Positions 16,804 through 25,783 of a stretch of 56,659 nt of DNA are shown here, in pieces. Numbering within the stretch: position 1 is the first letter of the stretch; each line of letters starts with the position of its first letter. The notes beneath the pieces are model-generated. The model made no database searches. It had not been told where the DNA came from and worked only from the letters and a program-made list of their open reading frames with translations. Where the stretch lies: the NCBI RefSeq assembly GCF_018614075.1, contig NZ_JAGGOZ010000099.1, positions 1-56,659 of the forward strand, given 5' to 3'. This stretch comes from Streptomyces sp. ISL-94. GTDB taxonomy: Bacteria > Actinomycetota > Actinomycetes > Streptomycetales > Streptomycetaceae. Both the position numbers and the translations under genes were made by a program.

Positions 16804-17370
16804 GATCTTCATCCCCCAAGTGCTGGTCAGCGACCCAGAGGGAACCGTACCTTGGGTGATTGCGCCGCTTTCAGGGGGATCTCTGCCGTGCGACGTGGCG
16901 CCTACGGTCCGGCGCCAGGGGTTTGAGTTCATCGGCGAGTGGAAACGCACCTCCTGTTCGCAGGCGCCGTCCTGAACATCCGACACAACCGTGTGATCAG
17001 CAGGCTGTCCCCGAAGCGTGCGAAGTCCTCTTCCCAGATCGAGGGCTGCGGCGAAGACCACGTCATGCAGCGCTGATTTCCGCAAGATCAGTTGTGAGGC
17101 GCTTGGTTCCTCCCGATGCTCTGGTGTCATGGGCTGGCTGTGGGGCCCGCGCTCCCGCAGCTCGGATTGCCACACCGTGAGCGACCGCCTCCCCACAGTC
17201 CGCTCGGCCCAGAGTGGCGAGCTGGGGGACGGAACGCCGACGCAGAGCCTCTGCTCTTTGGTCAGGCATGCACGAGGGGAGGGGGATCGTCCGGACGTCG
17301 TCGAAGACGGTGCCCAGGATGGCGGGGGCGTCTTCCAGGGTGAAGCGGGCAGTGGGGTTTGCCGGGCGAA
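16804..17370. other. Gene-free relic stretch upstream of the second toxin unit
   Basis: No intact gene is seen. A minus-strand frame at about 17,262-17,345 reads FTLEDAPAILGTVFDDVRTI, which resembles a piece of a class I methyltransferase, then loses frame. The promoter of the SseB/WXG/Rhs unit should lie near 16,810-16,900 but has no clear hexamers. The stretch runs into the transposase relic that starts near 17,371. Confidence 0.4.
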
Positions 17371-17944
17371 GCCCACCCGGCGCCTACCCCACCGGCATCA
17401 CCGTGCCCGACGAAGTGATGGCCGCCCTGCCCCTGACCGAGCACGAGTGGCACGGAACATGGAACTACACCCTGCACCCCCAACCGCCGACCCCGCCGCC
17501 CACTCCCCGTCACGAGGACCGCAGCCAGCCAGCCGACCGGGCCCCCGGCTGGCTGCACCATCCCGTGATCACCGGGATGCAGGCCCACGAGTTCGCCAGG
17601 CTCCTGACCGAGGCCGAGCAGTACATCCTCGACCATCCACCGATCAGCCTGCACCACAAGCGGGCCCGGCGCCGCACCCTGCGCCGAGGCCCGCCCTCAC
17701 TGTCCGACCGGCTCCTGGTCACCGTGATCCGACACCGCTGGAAGATCCAGGTCAGAGCACTGACCACCCTGCTGAGCTCACCGGCAAACGCAGTCGGCGA
17801 CGCGACCCACGAGATCACCCCGGTCCTGGAAGGACTTGGCCACCCCGTCAAGTCCGCCCCGTCAAGTCCGCCCCGATTACGGCAGCCACCGCCCAGGACC
17901 TCGCGAACCTCATCGGGCTGACCAGACCCAAAAACGATCAGTAA
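17371..17944 (+). pseudogene. C-terminal relic of an ISAzo13-family transposase, frameshifted
   Basis: The plus strand reads PTGITVPDEVMAALPLTEHE and then WHGTWNYTLHP, the C-terminal signature of ISAzo13-type transposases. A helix-turn-helix-bearing extension follows (LSDRLLVTVIRHRWKIQVRA), as seen in some Streptomyces members. The catalytic DDE part is missing, so this is a 5'-truncated remnant. An exact 14-bp tandem duplication at 17,847-17,874 shifts the frame. With one copy removed the reading would continue APITAATAQDLANLIGLTRP and end at about 17,944. The element is inactive. Confidence 0.75.
17847..17874 (+). repeat. 14-bp tandem duplication that breaks the transposase relic
   Basis: GTCAAGTCCGCCCC occurs twice with no gap (17,847-17,860 and 17,861-17,874). 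The extra 14 bases cause the frameshift. Confidence 0.9.
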
Positions 17945-18027
17945 TTTATCGGCAGGTCCCTGGAGGCGGATGCCGAGAGGCTTTGCAGACCACCGCACAG
18001 TGAACCGGCCTATTCGGCCGACAACCC

Positions 18028-18678
18028 TCAGTCAGAGCCCACAGGCAGGACGTCCGGCGAGAGCGCGCCAGCGCGGACAGAACCGCTCGTCATACGGCGA
18101 CGATGGTGACGCCGGCACAACACCTCGTAGCCGACCTCCGCAGCGGGGCTACTCACATCACCGACAACGACCTGCTCACCTTCCACCACCATCTCGCCGC
18201 CCACCGTGCGGGCATTGTGCGTAGCACGCGCCCCGCACCAGCACATCGCCTCCACCTGCAGCGTCTCAAGGCGGTCCGCCAGCTCGATCAGCCGCCGCGA
18301 GCCAGGGAAGAGCTTCGTGCGGAAGTCGGTGGTGATACCGAAGGAAAAGACATCCAGGCCCAAGTCATCCACGACCCGCGCCAATTGATCGATCTGCACC
18401 GGCTCCAGGAACTGCGCCTCGTCCACGATCAAGTAGTCGACCTTGCCGCCCTGCGACAGCCGGTCGACGACATAGGCATACAGATCCATGCCCTGCACCG
18501 CCTCGACCGCGTCGGTCACCAGCCCGAGCCTTGAAGAGAGCTTCCCCTCCCCCGCACGGTCATCCCGAGTGAAGTTCAGACCCTGCAGCCCCCTCGCCGA
18601 CCGGTTGTGCGCAATCTGTAGAGCCAGAGTGCTCTTTCCGCAGTCCATCGTTCCGGAGAAGAACACCAGCTCGGGCAT
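18028..18678 (-). CDS. tdk: Thymidine kinase (type II)
   Basis: A 216-residue cytosolic enzyme of the dTMP salvage pathway that phosphorylates thymidine with ATP. The P-loop is FFSGTMDCGKST (about residues 6-17). A DEAQFLEP Walker-B-like segment carries the catalytic Glu. FGITTDFRTKLFPGS matches the conserved lid region, and a zinc site is formed by CWCGA plus LCRRHH. The length is normal for the family. It starts at ATG 18678 with AAGG upstream and lies 54 bases after the phosphodiesterase gene, probably as the last gene of a three-gene unit with DUF5998. The C-terminal tail of about 20 residues is specific to this lineage. Confidence 0.93.
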   Translation of the reverse strand: MPELVFFSGTMDCGKSTLALQIAHNRSARGLQGLNFTRDDRAGEGKLSSRLGLVTDAVEAVQGMDLYAYVVDRLSQGGKVDYLIVDEAQFLEPVQIDQLARVVDDLGLDVFSFGITTDFRTKLFPGSRRLIELADRLETLQVEAMCWCGARATHNARTVGGEMVVEGEQVVVGDVSSPAAEVGYEVLCRRHHRRRMTSGSVRAGALSPDVLPVGSD

Positions 18679-18732
18679 GGGAAGTACGGACCTTTCGGGT
18701 CGTGGGCAGAAGGGGGAAGGAGCAGGGGTCGG

Positions 18733-19947
18733 TCAGGTGCGGATTTCGAGCAGCGGGACGAGCTGTTCGGCCGCGGTCATGGAGCCGTGCATGCCCACGA
18801 GGGCGGACTCGTTGGGCTCGTTGCGCGATGCGGTGATGGCCACATCGGCGTGGGCGGCCGCGACGACGTCGCCGATCCGGCCCAGGACGCGCTCGTCGCA
18901 CTCCCCCGGCGCGCCGAACCAGCCCAGTGCCAGCGCCTCTTCGCGGCTCGCGATCCAGAACCGGTCGCCGAGGACCTCGCGCCACACCGTCAGGACGTCG
19001 GCCTCGGCGCCCGGGACGGCGTACACGTGCCGGGCCCGGCCCTCGCCGCCCAGCAGGGCCACGCCCGCGCCCAGCTCCCAGTCCTCGTCGTAGTCGATGC
19101 GGGAGTCCTCGTCGAAGGGGACGTCGACCATGCCGTGGTCCGCGGTCACGTACAGCGCGGTGCGCGGCGGGAGCTGCTCGGCGAGCCGCTGGACGAGCCG
19201 GTCCACGTACATGAGCTGGCCGCGCCAGGCGTCGGAGTCCACACCGTGGCGGTGGCCGGCCCCGTCGAGCTCGCTGTAGTACGTGTACACGAGCGAGCGG
19301 TCTCCGGCCGCGAGGCGGTCGGCCGCGAGGTCCATCCGCTCCTCGCCGGTCATCCGGCCGAGGAAGGTTCCGCCGCTCAGTGCGATCTTGGTGAGCGGGG
19401 TGGTCTGGAAGGCGGGCGAGGACACCTGCGCGGTCGCCACGCCGGCCTTGTCGGCCAGCTGGAAGACGGTCGGGTACGGCTGCCAGGGCTTCAGCGGGGT
19501 CCACGGCTGCCAGCGGAGCTGGTTCATCAGCTCGCCGGAGGCCGGGTTGCGCACGGAGTAGCCGGGCAGGCCGTGCCGGGCGGGCGGCAGGCCGGTGCCG
19601 ACGGAGGCCAGCGAGGTGGCGGTGGTCGCCGGGAAGCCCGCGGTGATCGGGCGGCCGGTGCCGCCGCGCGAGCTGCCGAGGAGGGAGGTGAGGTACGGGG
19701 CCTCGTCCGGGTGGGCCTTGATCTGCTCCCAGCCCATGCCGTCGACCAGGAAGACGCAGTTCCGGTCGGCCGGGGCCAGCTCCGCGATCGAGGCCTCGAA
19801 GCCGGGTACGCCCTGGCCCGCCACGAGCGTGGGCAGCAGGTCGGCGAGCGAGCCGGCACCGTACTCGGGGACGGGCGCGGCGGCGGGATCCAGCAGCTCC
19901 GGCTCGTCCTGCCAGTCCTGCCAGTTCTGCGCCGCGGGGTACGCCAT
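18733..19947 (-). CDS. Type I phosphodiesterase / nucleotide pyrophosphatase family protein
   Basis: A 404-residue protein of the alkaline phosphatase superfamily. Metal and active-site motifs are in order: CVFLVDGMGWEQIK with the first Asp, GFPATTATSLASVGTG with the nucleophile Thr, YYSELDGAGHRHG, and VTADHGMVDVP, with a late GMHGSM containing the last His. No signal peptide is visible, so it is probably cytosolic. The true substrate is unknown. ATG 19947 overlaps the stop of the DUF5998 gene as TGATG, which indicates coupling. Confidence 0.85.
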   Translation of the reverse strand: MAYPAAQNWQDWQDEPELLDPAAAPVPEYGAGSLADLLPTLVAGQGVPGFEASIAELAPADRNCVFLVDGMGWEQIKAHPDEAPYLTSLLGSSRGGTGRPITAGFPATTATSLASVGTGLPPARHGLPGYSVRNPASGELMNQLRWQPWTPLKPWQPYPTVFQLADKAGVATAQVSSPAFQTTPLTKIALSGGTFLGRMTGEERMDLAADRLAAGDRSLVYTYYSELDGAGHRHGVDSDAWRGQLMYVDRLVQRLAEQLPPRTALYVTADHGMVDVPFDEDSRIDYDEDWELGAGVALLGGEGRARHVYAVPGAEADVLTVWREVLGDRFWIASREEALALGWFGAPGECDERVLGRIGDVVAAAHADVAITASRNEPNESALVGMHGSMTAAEQLVPLLEIRT

Positions 19948-20546
19948 CAGCGGGCGGAGGGGGAGGACGTCGCCGCGGTGGCCTCCGAGAGTGCCTGCGC
20001 GAAGACCAGGGTCTGGCGCACCGCCTCGGGGCCGTCGCCCGCCTCGCTGACCCGCAGGCTGAGGTCGTCGGCGGTGGAATTGCCGGTGTAGCCGTGGTCG
20101 GAGTCGCAGTTCGGGTCGCCACAGGCGGCCGGCTCCAGGTCGATCCGGGAGACCGCACCCCAGCCGATGGTCAGGACGACCTCGCGGGGCAGGGTGCCGG
20201 GGGTGTAGGACTCCGGGTTGGCCACGACGCGGCTCAGCACCACGGAGGAGATGCTGGAGAGCTTGACCGACTCGGTGGAGGTGGTCGCGTACGGGGACGG
20301 GGACCCGGCGTCGGCGGCCTGCTCGTCGGTGTGGCTGACGATGAACCGGTTCCCGGTCAGGACCAGCACGGTGACGTGGCGGCGCACCTCGTTGGAGTCG
20401 AAGGTCGTCTCCTGGTGGACCAGGTACGACGAGATCGGCTCGCCGCCCACCGCGGCCTCCACGGCCTCGGCCACGAGGGCCGGGTAGTAGCCGCTGCGCT
20501 CGATCGCCGTGCGCAGCCCCTGGGTCGTCGTACCGGATTTCGCCAT
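19947..20546 (-). CDS. DUF5998 family protein
   Basis: A 199-residue actinobacterial protein, started at ATG 20546 with AGGA eight bases upstream. It reads MAKSGTTTQGLRTAIERSGY, then SSYLVHQETTFDSNEVRRHV and TVLVLTGNRFIVSHTDEQ. A VVLTIGWGAVSRIDLEPA strand region and a CGDPNCDSDHGY segment with two Cys and a His (possible metal site) follow. It matches DUF5998 from memory; the function is not known. It is the first gene of the DUF5998-phosphodiesterase-tdk unit. Confidence 0.75.
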   Translation of the reverse strand: MAKSGTTTQGLRTAIERSGYYPALVAEAVEAAVGGEPISSYLVHQETTFDSNEVRRHVTVLVLTGNRFIVSHTDEQAADAGSPSPYATTSTESVKLSSISSVVLSRVVANPESYTPGTLPREVVLTIGWGAVSRIDLEPAACGDPNCDSDHGYTGNSTADDLSLRVSEAGDGPEAVRQTLVFAQALSEATAATSSPSAR

Positions 20547-20597
20547 GAGGTCCATCCTAAGGCCCGTACGGGGCACCCCGGCCTTCGCCGTACCCGC

Positions 20598-23342
20598 TCA
20601 GTAATTGGGGAGGGTCCGCGGGCCGAGGTCGCCGCGGGCGGGCGGGTGCGCGACCCGGACGGTGGCGCTGAGTACGGAAAGGCCCTCGGCGGCGACCACC
20701 ACCGGTTCCAGCGAGACGCCGACCACCTCGGGGTGGTCGTCCACGAGGCGGGAGACGCGCAGGAGCAGCTCCTCCAGGGCGGGGGTGTCCACGGGGTCGC
20801 TGCCGCGCCAGCCGAAGAGGAGGGGTGCGGCCCGGATGGACCGGATCAGCCCGGAGGCGTCCCGGTCGGTGGCCGGGACCAGCCGGTGGGCGGTGTCCCC
20901 GAGCAGCTCGGAGGGCACGCCCGCGAGCCCGAAGGAGAGGACGGCGCCGGCGGCCGGGTCGATCACGGAGCGGACGACCGTGTCGACCCCGCGGGGCACC
21001 ATGGGCTGGATCACCGGCTGGAGCTCCGCCGGCTTCCCGAGCGCGTCGGTGAGTTCCTCGTACGAGAGCCTCAGCTCGGCCTCGTCGCGCAGGTCGAGCC
21101 GTACGCCGCCCAGGTCCGCGCGGTGGCGCAGGTGGGGGGCGGTGGTCTTGAGGGCCACGGGGTAGCCCAGGATCCCGGCGGCCCTGACCGCCGCATCGGG
21201 GCTGGGCGCGGGCAGGGTGGGCTGGACGCGGATCCCGTACCTCCCGAGCAGCTCGCGGGCGTCCCAGTCGGTCAGGGTCAGCACGGCCTCGGTGTCGATG
21301 CCGGCGAGCAGCCCGGCCAGCTGGTCGGCGGTGCCGGCCTCGTCGATGTCCTCGTACTCGGGGACCTGGCCGGCCTCGGCGTTGGCCCTCCGCCACTGCC
21401 CGTAGCGCACGGCTTCGGCGAGCGCGCGCACCGCCCGCTCCCCCGCCGGGTAGCTCGGGATCCTGGTGACGGGGCGCGGCTCCGCCCGGAGGAGCGCCTC
21501 GCTCGGCTGCGGGGCCGAAAACCCGGACAGGGCCTCCACCAGTTCACCGAGTTCCACGTGCACGACGGCCACCGGCTTGCCCGGCACCTCGGCCACGGCC
21601 TCCCGCAGGGCGTCGGCGAGGTCGTCCGCCGGAGCCTGCTCGTTCACCCACGGGATCGCGGTGACGACGACCGCGTCGTTGGCGTCGGAGGACAGCGCCG
21701 CGGCCAGCGCCGCGCGGAAGTCCGCCGGTGAGGCCGCCGTGGTCAGGTCGATCGGCGGCAGCGGCCGCAGGCCCTGGGTGAGGCAGGCGTCGTAGGTGAG
21801 GACCCCGAGCGACTCGGAGTTCCCGAGGATCGCGATCCGGGGCCCGGCGGGCAACGGCTGCGAGGCCAGCAGCAGGCCGACGTCCACCAGCTCCGTGACG
21901 GTGTCGACCCGGATCACGCCGGCCTGGCGCAGCAGGGCGGAGACGGTGGCGTCCGGCAGCCGGGTGTCCGGGACGACGTGCCCGGCCGGGGTGTGGCGGC
22001 CGCCCTTGGCGACGACCACGGGCTTGACGGCGGCCGTCCGCCGGGCGAGGCGGGTGAACTTCCGCGGGTTGCCCAGGGTTTCCAGGTACATGAGGGCGAC
22101 ATCCGTCGCCTCGTCGTCGTACCAGTACTGGAGGATGTCGTTTCCGGACACGTCGGCCCGGTTCCCCGCCGAGACGAAGGAGGACAGCCCCTCCCCGCGC
22201 CGCACCAGGGCGGAGAGCAGGGCGATGCCGATCGCCCCGGACTGCGTGAACAGGCCGGTCCGGCCGCGCACCGGCATCGGCGCGGGCGTCAGCGAGGCGT
22301 TGAGCTCCACCTCCGGCGCGGTGTTGATCACCCCGTAGGCGTTCGGCCCGATCAGCCGCATCCCGTACGAGCGCACCTGGCGCACCAGTTCGCGCTGGCG
22401 GGCGAGTCCCTCCGGTCCGCTCTCCCCGTATCCGGCGGACAGCACGACGAGCCCCTGCACCCCGTGCTCTCCGCAGGCGGCGACCGCCTCCGGGACGCGG
22501 TCGGCCGGGACCGCGATCACGGCGAGGTCGACGGGGGCGCCGATGGCGCCGATCGCGGGGTAGGCCCGTACGCCGTCGAGCAGATCGCGGGTGACCGCCT
22601 CGTTGACGGCGTAGAGGTGGCCGTGGAAGCCGCTGTCGCGCAGGTTGCGCAGCGCAGCCGCGCCCACGCCCGCGAGGGAGCGGCTGACGCCGATCACCGC
22701 CACCGAGCCGGGGGCCAGCAGCCGCTGCACCGAGCGGGCCTCGGCGCGCTGTTCGCGGGCGCGCTGGACGGCGAGGGACTCGGCGGTGGGTTCGAGGTCG
22801 AGGGTGAGGTGGACGGAGCCGTCCTCGAAGCTGCGCTTCTGCTCGTAGCCCGCGTCCGTGAACACCTTGATCATCTTGTTGTTGGCGGGCAGCACCTCGG
22901 CGGCGAACCGGCGGATGCCCCGCTCCCGGGCCACCGCGCCGATGTGTTCGAGGAGCGCGGAGGCCACTCCGCGGCCTTGGTGGGCGTCCTGGACGAGGAA
23001 GGCGACCTCGGCCTCGTCGGAGGGCCCGGTGGCGGGCCGGCCGTCGGCGCCGATGCGGTCGTAGCGGACGGTCCCGATGAACTCCCCGCCGATGGTCGCG
23101 GCGAGGCCGACGCGGTCCACGTAGTCGTGGTGCGTGAAGCGGTGCACGTCGCGATCGGAGAGGCGGGGGTACGGGGCGAAGAACCGGTAGTACTTCGACT
23201 CGTCCGAGACCTGCTCGTAGAAGCTGACCAGCCGGCCCGCGTCCGCGGGGGTGATGGGCCTGATCCGGGCGGTGCCGCCGTCGCGCAGGACGACGTCCGC
23301 TTCCCAGTGGGCCGGGTACGAGGGGTCCGACTCGGTGGTCAT
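20598..23342 (-). CDS. GNAT / NDP-forming acyl-CoA synthetase-like protein acetyltransferase (PatA-type)
   Basis: A 914-residue fusion. The N-terminal ~200 residues are a GNAT acetyltransferase (RIRPITPADAGRLVSFYEQ; the acetyl-CoA loop is VQDAHQGRGVASALLEHIG). The rest is an NDP-forming acyl-CoA synthetase-like module: CoA-binding (VAVIGVSRSLAGVGAAALRN), succinyl-CoA-ligase-like (GLFTQSGAIGIALLS) and a C-terminal ATP-grasp part (YPVALKTTAPHLRHRADLGG). This architecture, with GNAT first, is that of actinomycete protein lysine acetyltransferases such as PatA, which acetylate and inactivate acetyl-CoA synthetase. The synthetase part is usually a regulatory sensor rather than an enzyme. The catalytic His of a true ligase, expected near the SAGYGESG region, is not obvious. 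Confidence 0.85.
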   Translation of the reverse strand: MTTESDPSYPAHWEADVVLRDGGTARIRPITPADAGRLVSFYEQVSDESKYYRFFAPYPRLSDRDVHRFTHHDYVDRVGLAATIGGEFIGTVRYDRIGADGRPATGPSDEAEVAFLVQDAHQGRGVASALLEHIGAVARERGIRRFAAEVLPANNKMIKVFTDAGYEQKRSFEDGSVHLTLDLEPTAESLAVQRAREQRAEARSVQRLLAPGSVAVIGVSRSLAGVGAAALRNLRDSGFHGHLYAVNEAVTRDLLDGVRAYPAIGAIGAPVDLAVIAVPADRVPEAVAACGEHGVQGLVVLSAGYGESGPEGLARQRELVRQVRSYGMRLIGPNAYGVINTAPEVELNASLTPAPMPVRGRTGLFTQSGAIGIALLSALVRRGEGLSSFVSAGNRADVSGNDILQYWYDDEATDVALMYLETLGNPRKFTRLARRTAAVKPVVVAKGGRHTPAGHVVPDTRLPDATVSALLRQAGVIRVDTVTELVDVGLLLASQPLPAGPRIAILGNSESLGVLTYDACLTQGLRPLPPIDLTTAASPADFRAALAAALSSDANDAVVVTAIPWVNEQAPADDLADALREAVAEVPGKPVAVVHVELGELVEALSGFSAPQPSEALLRAEPRPVTRIPSYPAGERAVRALAEAVRYGQWRRANAEAGQVPEYEDIDEAGTADQLAGLLAGIDTEAVLTLTDWDARELLGRYGIRVQPTLPAPSPDAAVRAAGILGYPVALKTTAPHLRHRADLGGVRLDLRDEAELRLSYEELTDALGKPAELQPVIQPMVPRGVDTVVRSVIDPAAGAVLSFGLAGVPSELLGDTAHRLVPATDRDASGLIRSIRAAPLLFGWRGSDPVDTPALEELLLRVSRLVDDHPEVVGVSLEPVVVAAEGLSVLSATVRVAHPPARGDLGPRTLPNY

Positions 23343-23487
23343 GCGGTGATCTTACGGCCATGACCGGCTGCACAGCTCCTGCGCGGCGCATGAGGCAAGC
23401 TGGGGCAAATCAGTGCAAGCTGGGGAAGGTCAAACGGCGGAGGATTGGAGCCGGAGGTCGGTCGGAGCATTCCGGGCGTCGTGAGAG

Positions 23488-23503
23488 ACTGGTCTAGACA
23501 ACC
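23488..23503. promoter_or_regulatory. DasR-responsive element (dre) upstream of ptsH
   Basis: ACTGGTCTAGACAACC, with the near-perfect core TGGTCTAGACAA, lies 24 bases before the ptsH start. It fits the published Streptomyces DasR consensus (TGGTCTAGACCA core). DasR represses PTS genes and is released by glucosamine phosphates. Confidence 0.8.
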
Positions 23504-23527
23504 CGTAAGAACCTGAAGGGCATCACC

Positions 23528-23809
23528 ATGGCAGAGCGCCGCGTCAACGTCGGCTGGGCCGAGGGCCTGCACGCTCGTCCCGCCTCGATCTTCGTCCGCG
23601 CGACGACCGCTTCCGGCGTCCCGGTGACCATCTCGAAGGCCGACGGCAACCCCGTCAACGCCGGGTCCATGCTCGCGGTGCTGGGCCTGGGCGCCCAGGG
23701 CGGCGAGGAGATCATCCTCGCGTCCGACGCCGAGGGCGCCGAGGTGGCGCTGGACCGCCTCGCGAAGCTGGTCACCGAGGGGCTCGAGGAGCTCCCCGAG
23801 ACCGTCTGA
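23528..23809 (+). CDS. ptsH: PTS phosphocarrier protein HPr
   Basis: A 93-residue general phosphocarrier of the PTS sugar uptake system, accepting phosphate from enzyme I and passing it to sugar-specific enzymes IIA. The active His is in GLHARPASIFVRAT (about His16). The conserved Ser loop is VNAGSMLAVLGLGAQ. Length is typical. The ATG at 23528 has AAGGG upstream. It is monocistronic here, followed by a perfect palindromic terminator, and probably controlled by DasR through the box at 23,488. Confidence 0.95.
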   Translation: MAERRVNVGWAEGLHARPASIFVRATTASGVPVTISKADGNPVNAGSMLAVLGLGAQGGEEIILASDAEGAEVALDRLAKLVTEGLEELPETV

Positions 23810-23848
23810 CCCTTCGGGCCGGGTTCGGCCTCACGCAGTACACGCGGC

Positions 23849-23882
23849 GAAGCCGTGGTCCGGAGCTCCGGACCACGGCTTC
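23849..23882. terminator. 34-bp perfect palindromic terminator after ptsH
   Basis: The two halves (23,849-23,865 and 23,866-23,882) are exact reverse complements with no loop bases, centred on GGAGCTCC. It starts 40 bases after the ptsH stop, lies between convergent genes and can act in both directions. Confidence 0.8.
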
Positions 23883-24089
23883 ACTGTTTCCGCGACGAAA
23901 TCAGGCTCGGGATCCGACTCCGACTTCGGCCGAAATAGGGCTCGCCGCACATCCGGCCTCAGCGGAAATAAGCCAGCGCCGGAATTCCGCTCCGCGAGGC
24001 CGCTCCTATTGGACGACCTGCCCCGAAGGAATACGGCACGGCCGAGCAGCGAATTCACGCCGATACCGGTCCTTTGTATACGGCCTCTG

Positions 24090-24764
24090 TTAATGCCGGC
24101 CGCTCGACATGTTTACGGCAGGTTGCGAAATGCTCACCGCGGGCCGCCGCGGCCGGTGCGCCCCCGCCGTCCGGTCCGCGTGGATCACGGTCAGCGCCCG
24201 GGCCCGCTCCGCGTCCCCGCGCGCCACCGCGTCCACGATCGCGCCGTGCTCCGCCCAGGACTCCACCGGCCGGACGGGCGCCTCCACCACGTACATCCAC
24301 GCGACCTTGTACCGCATCTGGGTGAGCAGCGCGATCAGGCCGGGGCTGCCGGAGGCCTGGGCGAGGGTCTCGTGGAACCAGCCGCCCAGGGACCGCAGGT
24401 CCTCCCCCTGGCCCCGCCTGGCCCGCTCCTGGCCCAGCCTGACCAGTCCGCGCAGCACTTTGAGGTGGGCCTCGGTGCGCCGCCGGGCGGCCCGGGCCGC
24501 GGCGAGGGGCTCCAGCAGCATCCGCAGCTCCAGCAGGTCGGCGGCCTCCTGCTCGGTCGGCTCGGCCACACAGGCACCCGCGTGGCGCCGCGTGGTCACG
24601 AACCCCTCGGACTCCAGGGTGCGCAGCGCCTCGCGGACGGGGACGCGCGAGACTCCGTACCGGCGGGCGAGCGCCTCCTCGGTGAGTCTGCCGCCCGGTT
24701 CGAAGACCCCGGAGACGATGTCGTCGCGAATTGCCGTGCATACCGCGTGCGCAGGAATACGCAA
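24090..24764 (-). CDS. GntR-family (FCD) transcriptional regulator
   Basis: A 224-residue regulator. The winged HTH is at residues 7-70 (EEALARRYGVSRVPVREALRTL). The helical FCD effector domain covers about 75-200, with LLELRMLLEPLAAARAARRR, GWFHETLAQASGSPG and EHGAIVDAVARGD. The latter two carry the His and Asp-type positions that bind metal or acid ligands in FCD proteins. I use the TTG start at 24764 because GGAGG lies seven bases upstream. The ligand and targets are unknown. It differs from DasR, which is a HutC-type GntR protein. Confidence 0.87.
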   Translation of the reverse strand: MRIPAHAVCTAIRDDIVSGVFEPGGRLTEEALARRYGVSRVPVREALRTLESEGFVTTRRHAGACVAEPTEQEAADLLELRMLLEPLAAARAARRRTEAHLKVLRGLVRLGQERARRGQGEDLRSLGGWFHETLAQASGSPGLIALLTQMRYKVAWMYVVEAPVRPVESWAEHGAIVDAVARGDAERARALTVIHADRTAGAHRPRRPAVSISQPAVNMSSGRH

Positions 24765-24892
24765 GACCGAACCTCCGCCTATTTCCGACTCGCACCCTCA
24801 TTGGACACGCGTGCGCGTGCTGCGACTCTATTGCAACACACGATAATTTCCGAGAGCGGTCGAAAATACGAAACATTTGCACGCGGACAACG

Positions 24893-24925
24893 CGAAGGCC
24901 CCGGCTCGGTGAGCCGGGGCCTTCG
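24893..24925 (-). terminator. Hairpin terminator after the M23 peptidase gene
   Basis: 15-bp arms (24,893-24,907 and 24,911-24,925) pair perfectly around GGT. It lies 43 bases beyond the M23 stop and could also serve nearby opposite-strand transcripts. Confidence 0.8.
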
Positions 24926-24967
24926 GTGAAGCGCTGGTGCGGTGCGCGGGGCGCGGGCGCCTTCGGG

Positions 24968-25765
24968 TCAGAGGCTGACGCCGTGCGAGCGCAGGTACGC
25001 GACCGGGTCGATGTCCGAGCCGTACTGGGCGCCGGTGCGGGCCTCGAAGTGCAGGTGCGGGCCGCTGGAGTTGCCGGTGGAGCCCGACAGCCCGATCTCC
25101 TGGCCCGGGGTCACCTGCTGGCCGACGGAGACGCTCAGCGAGGACATGTGCCCGTACTGGGTGTAGGTGCCGTCGTTGTGCTTGATGACGACGTTGTTGC
25201 CGTACGCGCCACCCCAGCCGGCCTCGACGACGGTCCCGCTGCCGACCGCGTGGACGGAGGTGCCGGAGGCGGCGTGGAAGTCGATGCCGGTGTGGCTGCC
25301 GGAGGACCACATGCCGCCGCCCGCGTGGTACTGCGTGCTGACGTACGAGCCCTCGACCGGGGCGACGAAGGTGTTGAGGCGCTTGCGCTCCTCCTCGCGG
25401 GCGGCGCGCTCGGCGGCCTCGCGCTCGGCCTTCACCTTGGCCTCGGCGAGGCGCTTGGCCTCGGAGGCCCGCTGCTTGGCGTCGGCCTCGGCCTGCGCCT
25501 GGGCGGCGGCGTGCTCGGCGGCGCGCTGCTGGGACTCGGCCTGGTCCTCGATGTCGCCCGCGAGGTCCTCGGCGACGACGACGGCACCGAGCGCGTTGTC
25601 CTGGGCGGAGTTGCTGTGGCCGGCGTCCGCGGCGAAAGCCGGGGCGGCGAGGGAGCCGACGACACCAGTGGTGGCGAGGGCGGCGATGCCGGCGTAGCCG
25701 GCGGTCTTGCGGCTCAGACGACTGGAACCACGGTGCTTACCGGCGACACGACTGCCAAACGCCAT
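24968..25765 (-). CDS. Secreted M23-family peptidoglycan endopeptidase
   Basis: A 265-residue exported enzyme that cleaves peptide cross-links in peptidoglycan. Residues 1-45 form a signal peptide (AGIAALATTGVVGSLAAPAFA). A long Ala/Glu/Lys coiled coil spans about 60-130 (EAKRLAEAKVKAEREAAERA). The LytM/M23 domain follows with zinc ligands in HTGIDF and in HLHFE (HxH), and a GTYTQYGHMSSLSV core. The length and order are typical for Streptomyces cell-wall hydrolases. Its long leader carries a cyclic-di-AMP riboswitch, so expression should respond to that second messenger. Confidence 0.92.
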   Translation of the reverse strand: MAFGSRVAGKHRGSSRLSRKTAGYAGIAALATTGVVGSLAAPAFAADAGHSNSAQDNALGAVVVAEDLAGDIEDQAESQQRAAEHAAAQAQAEADAKQRASEAKRLAEAKVKAEREAAERAAREEERKRLNTFVAPVEGSYVSTQYHAGGGMWSSGSHTGIDFHAASGTSVHAVGSGTVVEAGWGGAYGNNVVIKHNDGTYTQYGHMSSLSVSVGQQVTPGQEIGLSGSTGNSSGPHLHFEARTGAQYGSDIDPVAYLRSHGVSL

Positions 25766-25783
25766 GAAGGGGCTGATCCTTTC

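Noticed and set aside
16804..17376. Long N-terminal extension of the SseB-like gene.
   Set aside because: The upstream residues have no family likeness and the G-rich ribosome-binding site supports ATG 16,803 (or 16,812).
24090..24764. GntR gene as dasR, because of the nearby DasR box.
   Set aside because: Its effector domain is the all-helical FCD type; DasR is a HutC-type protein.
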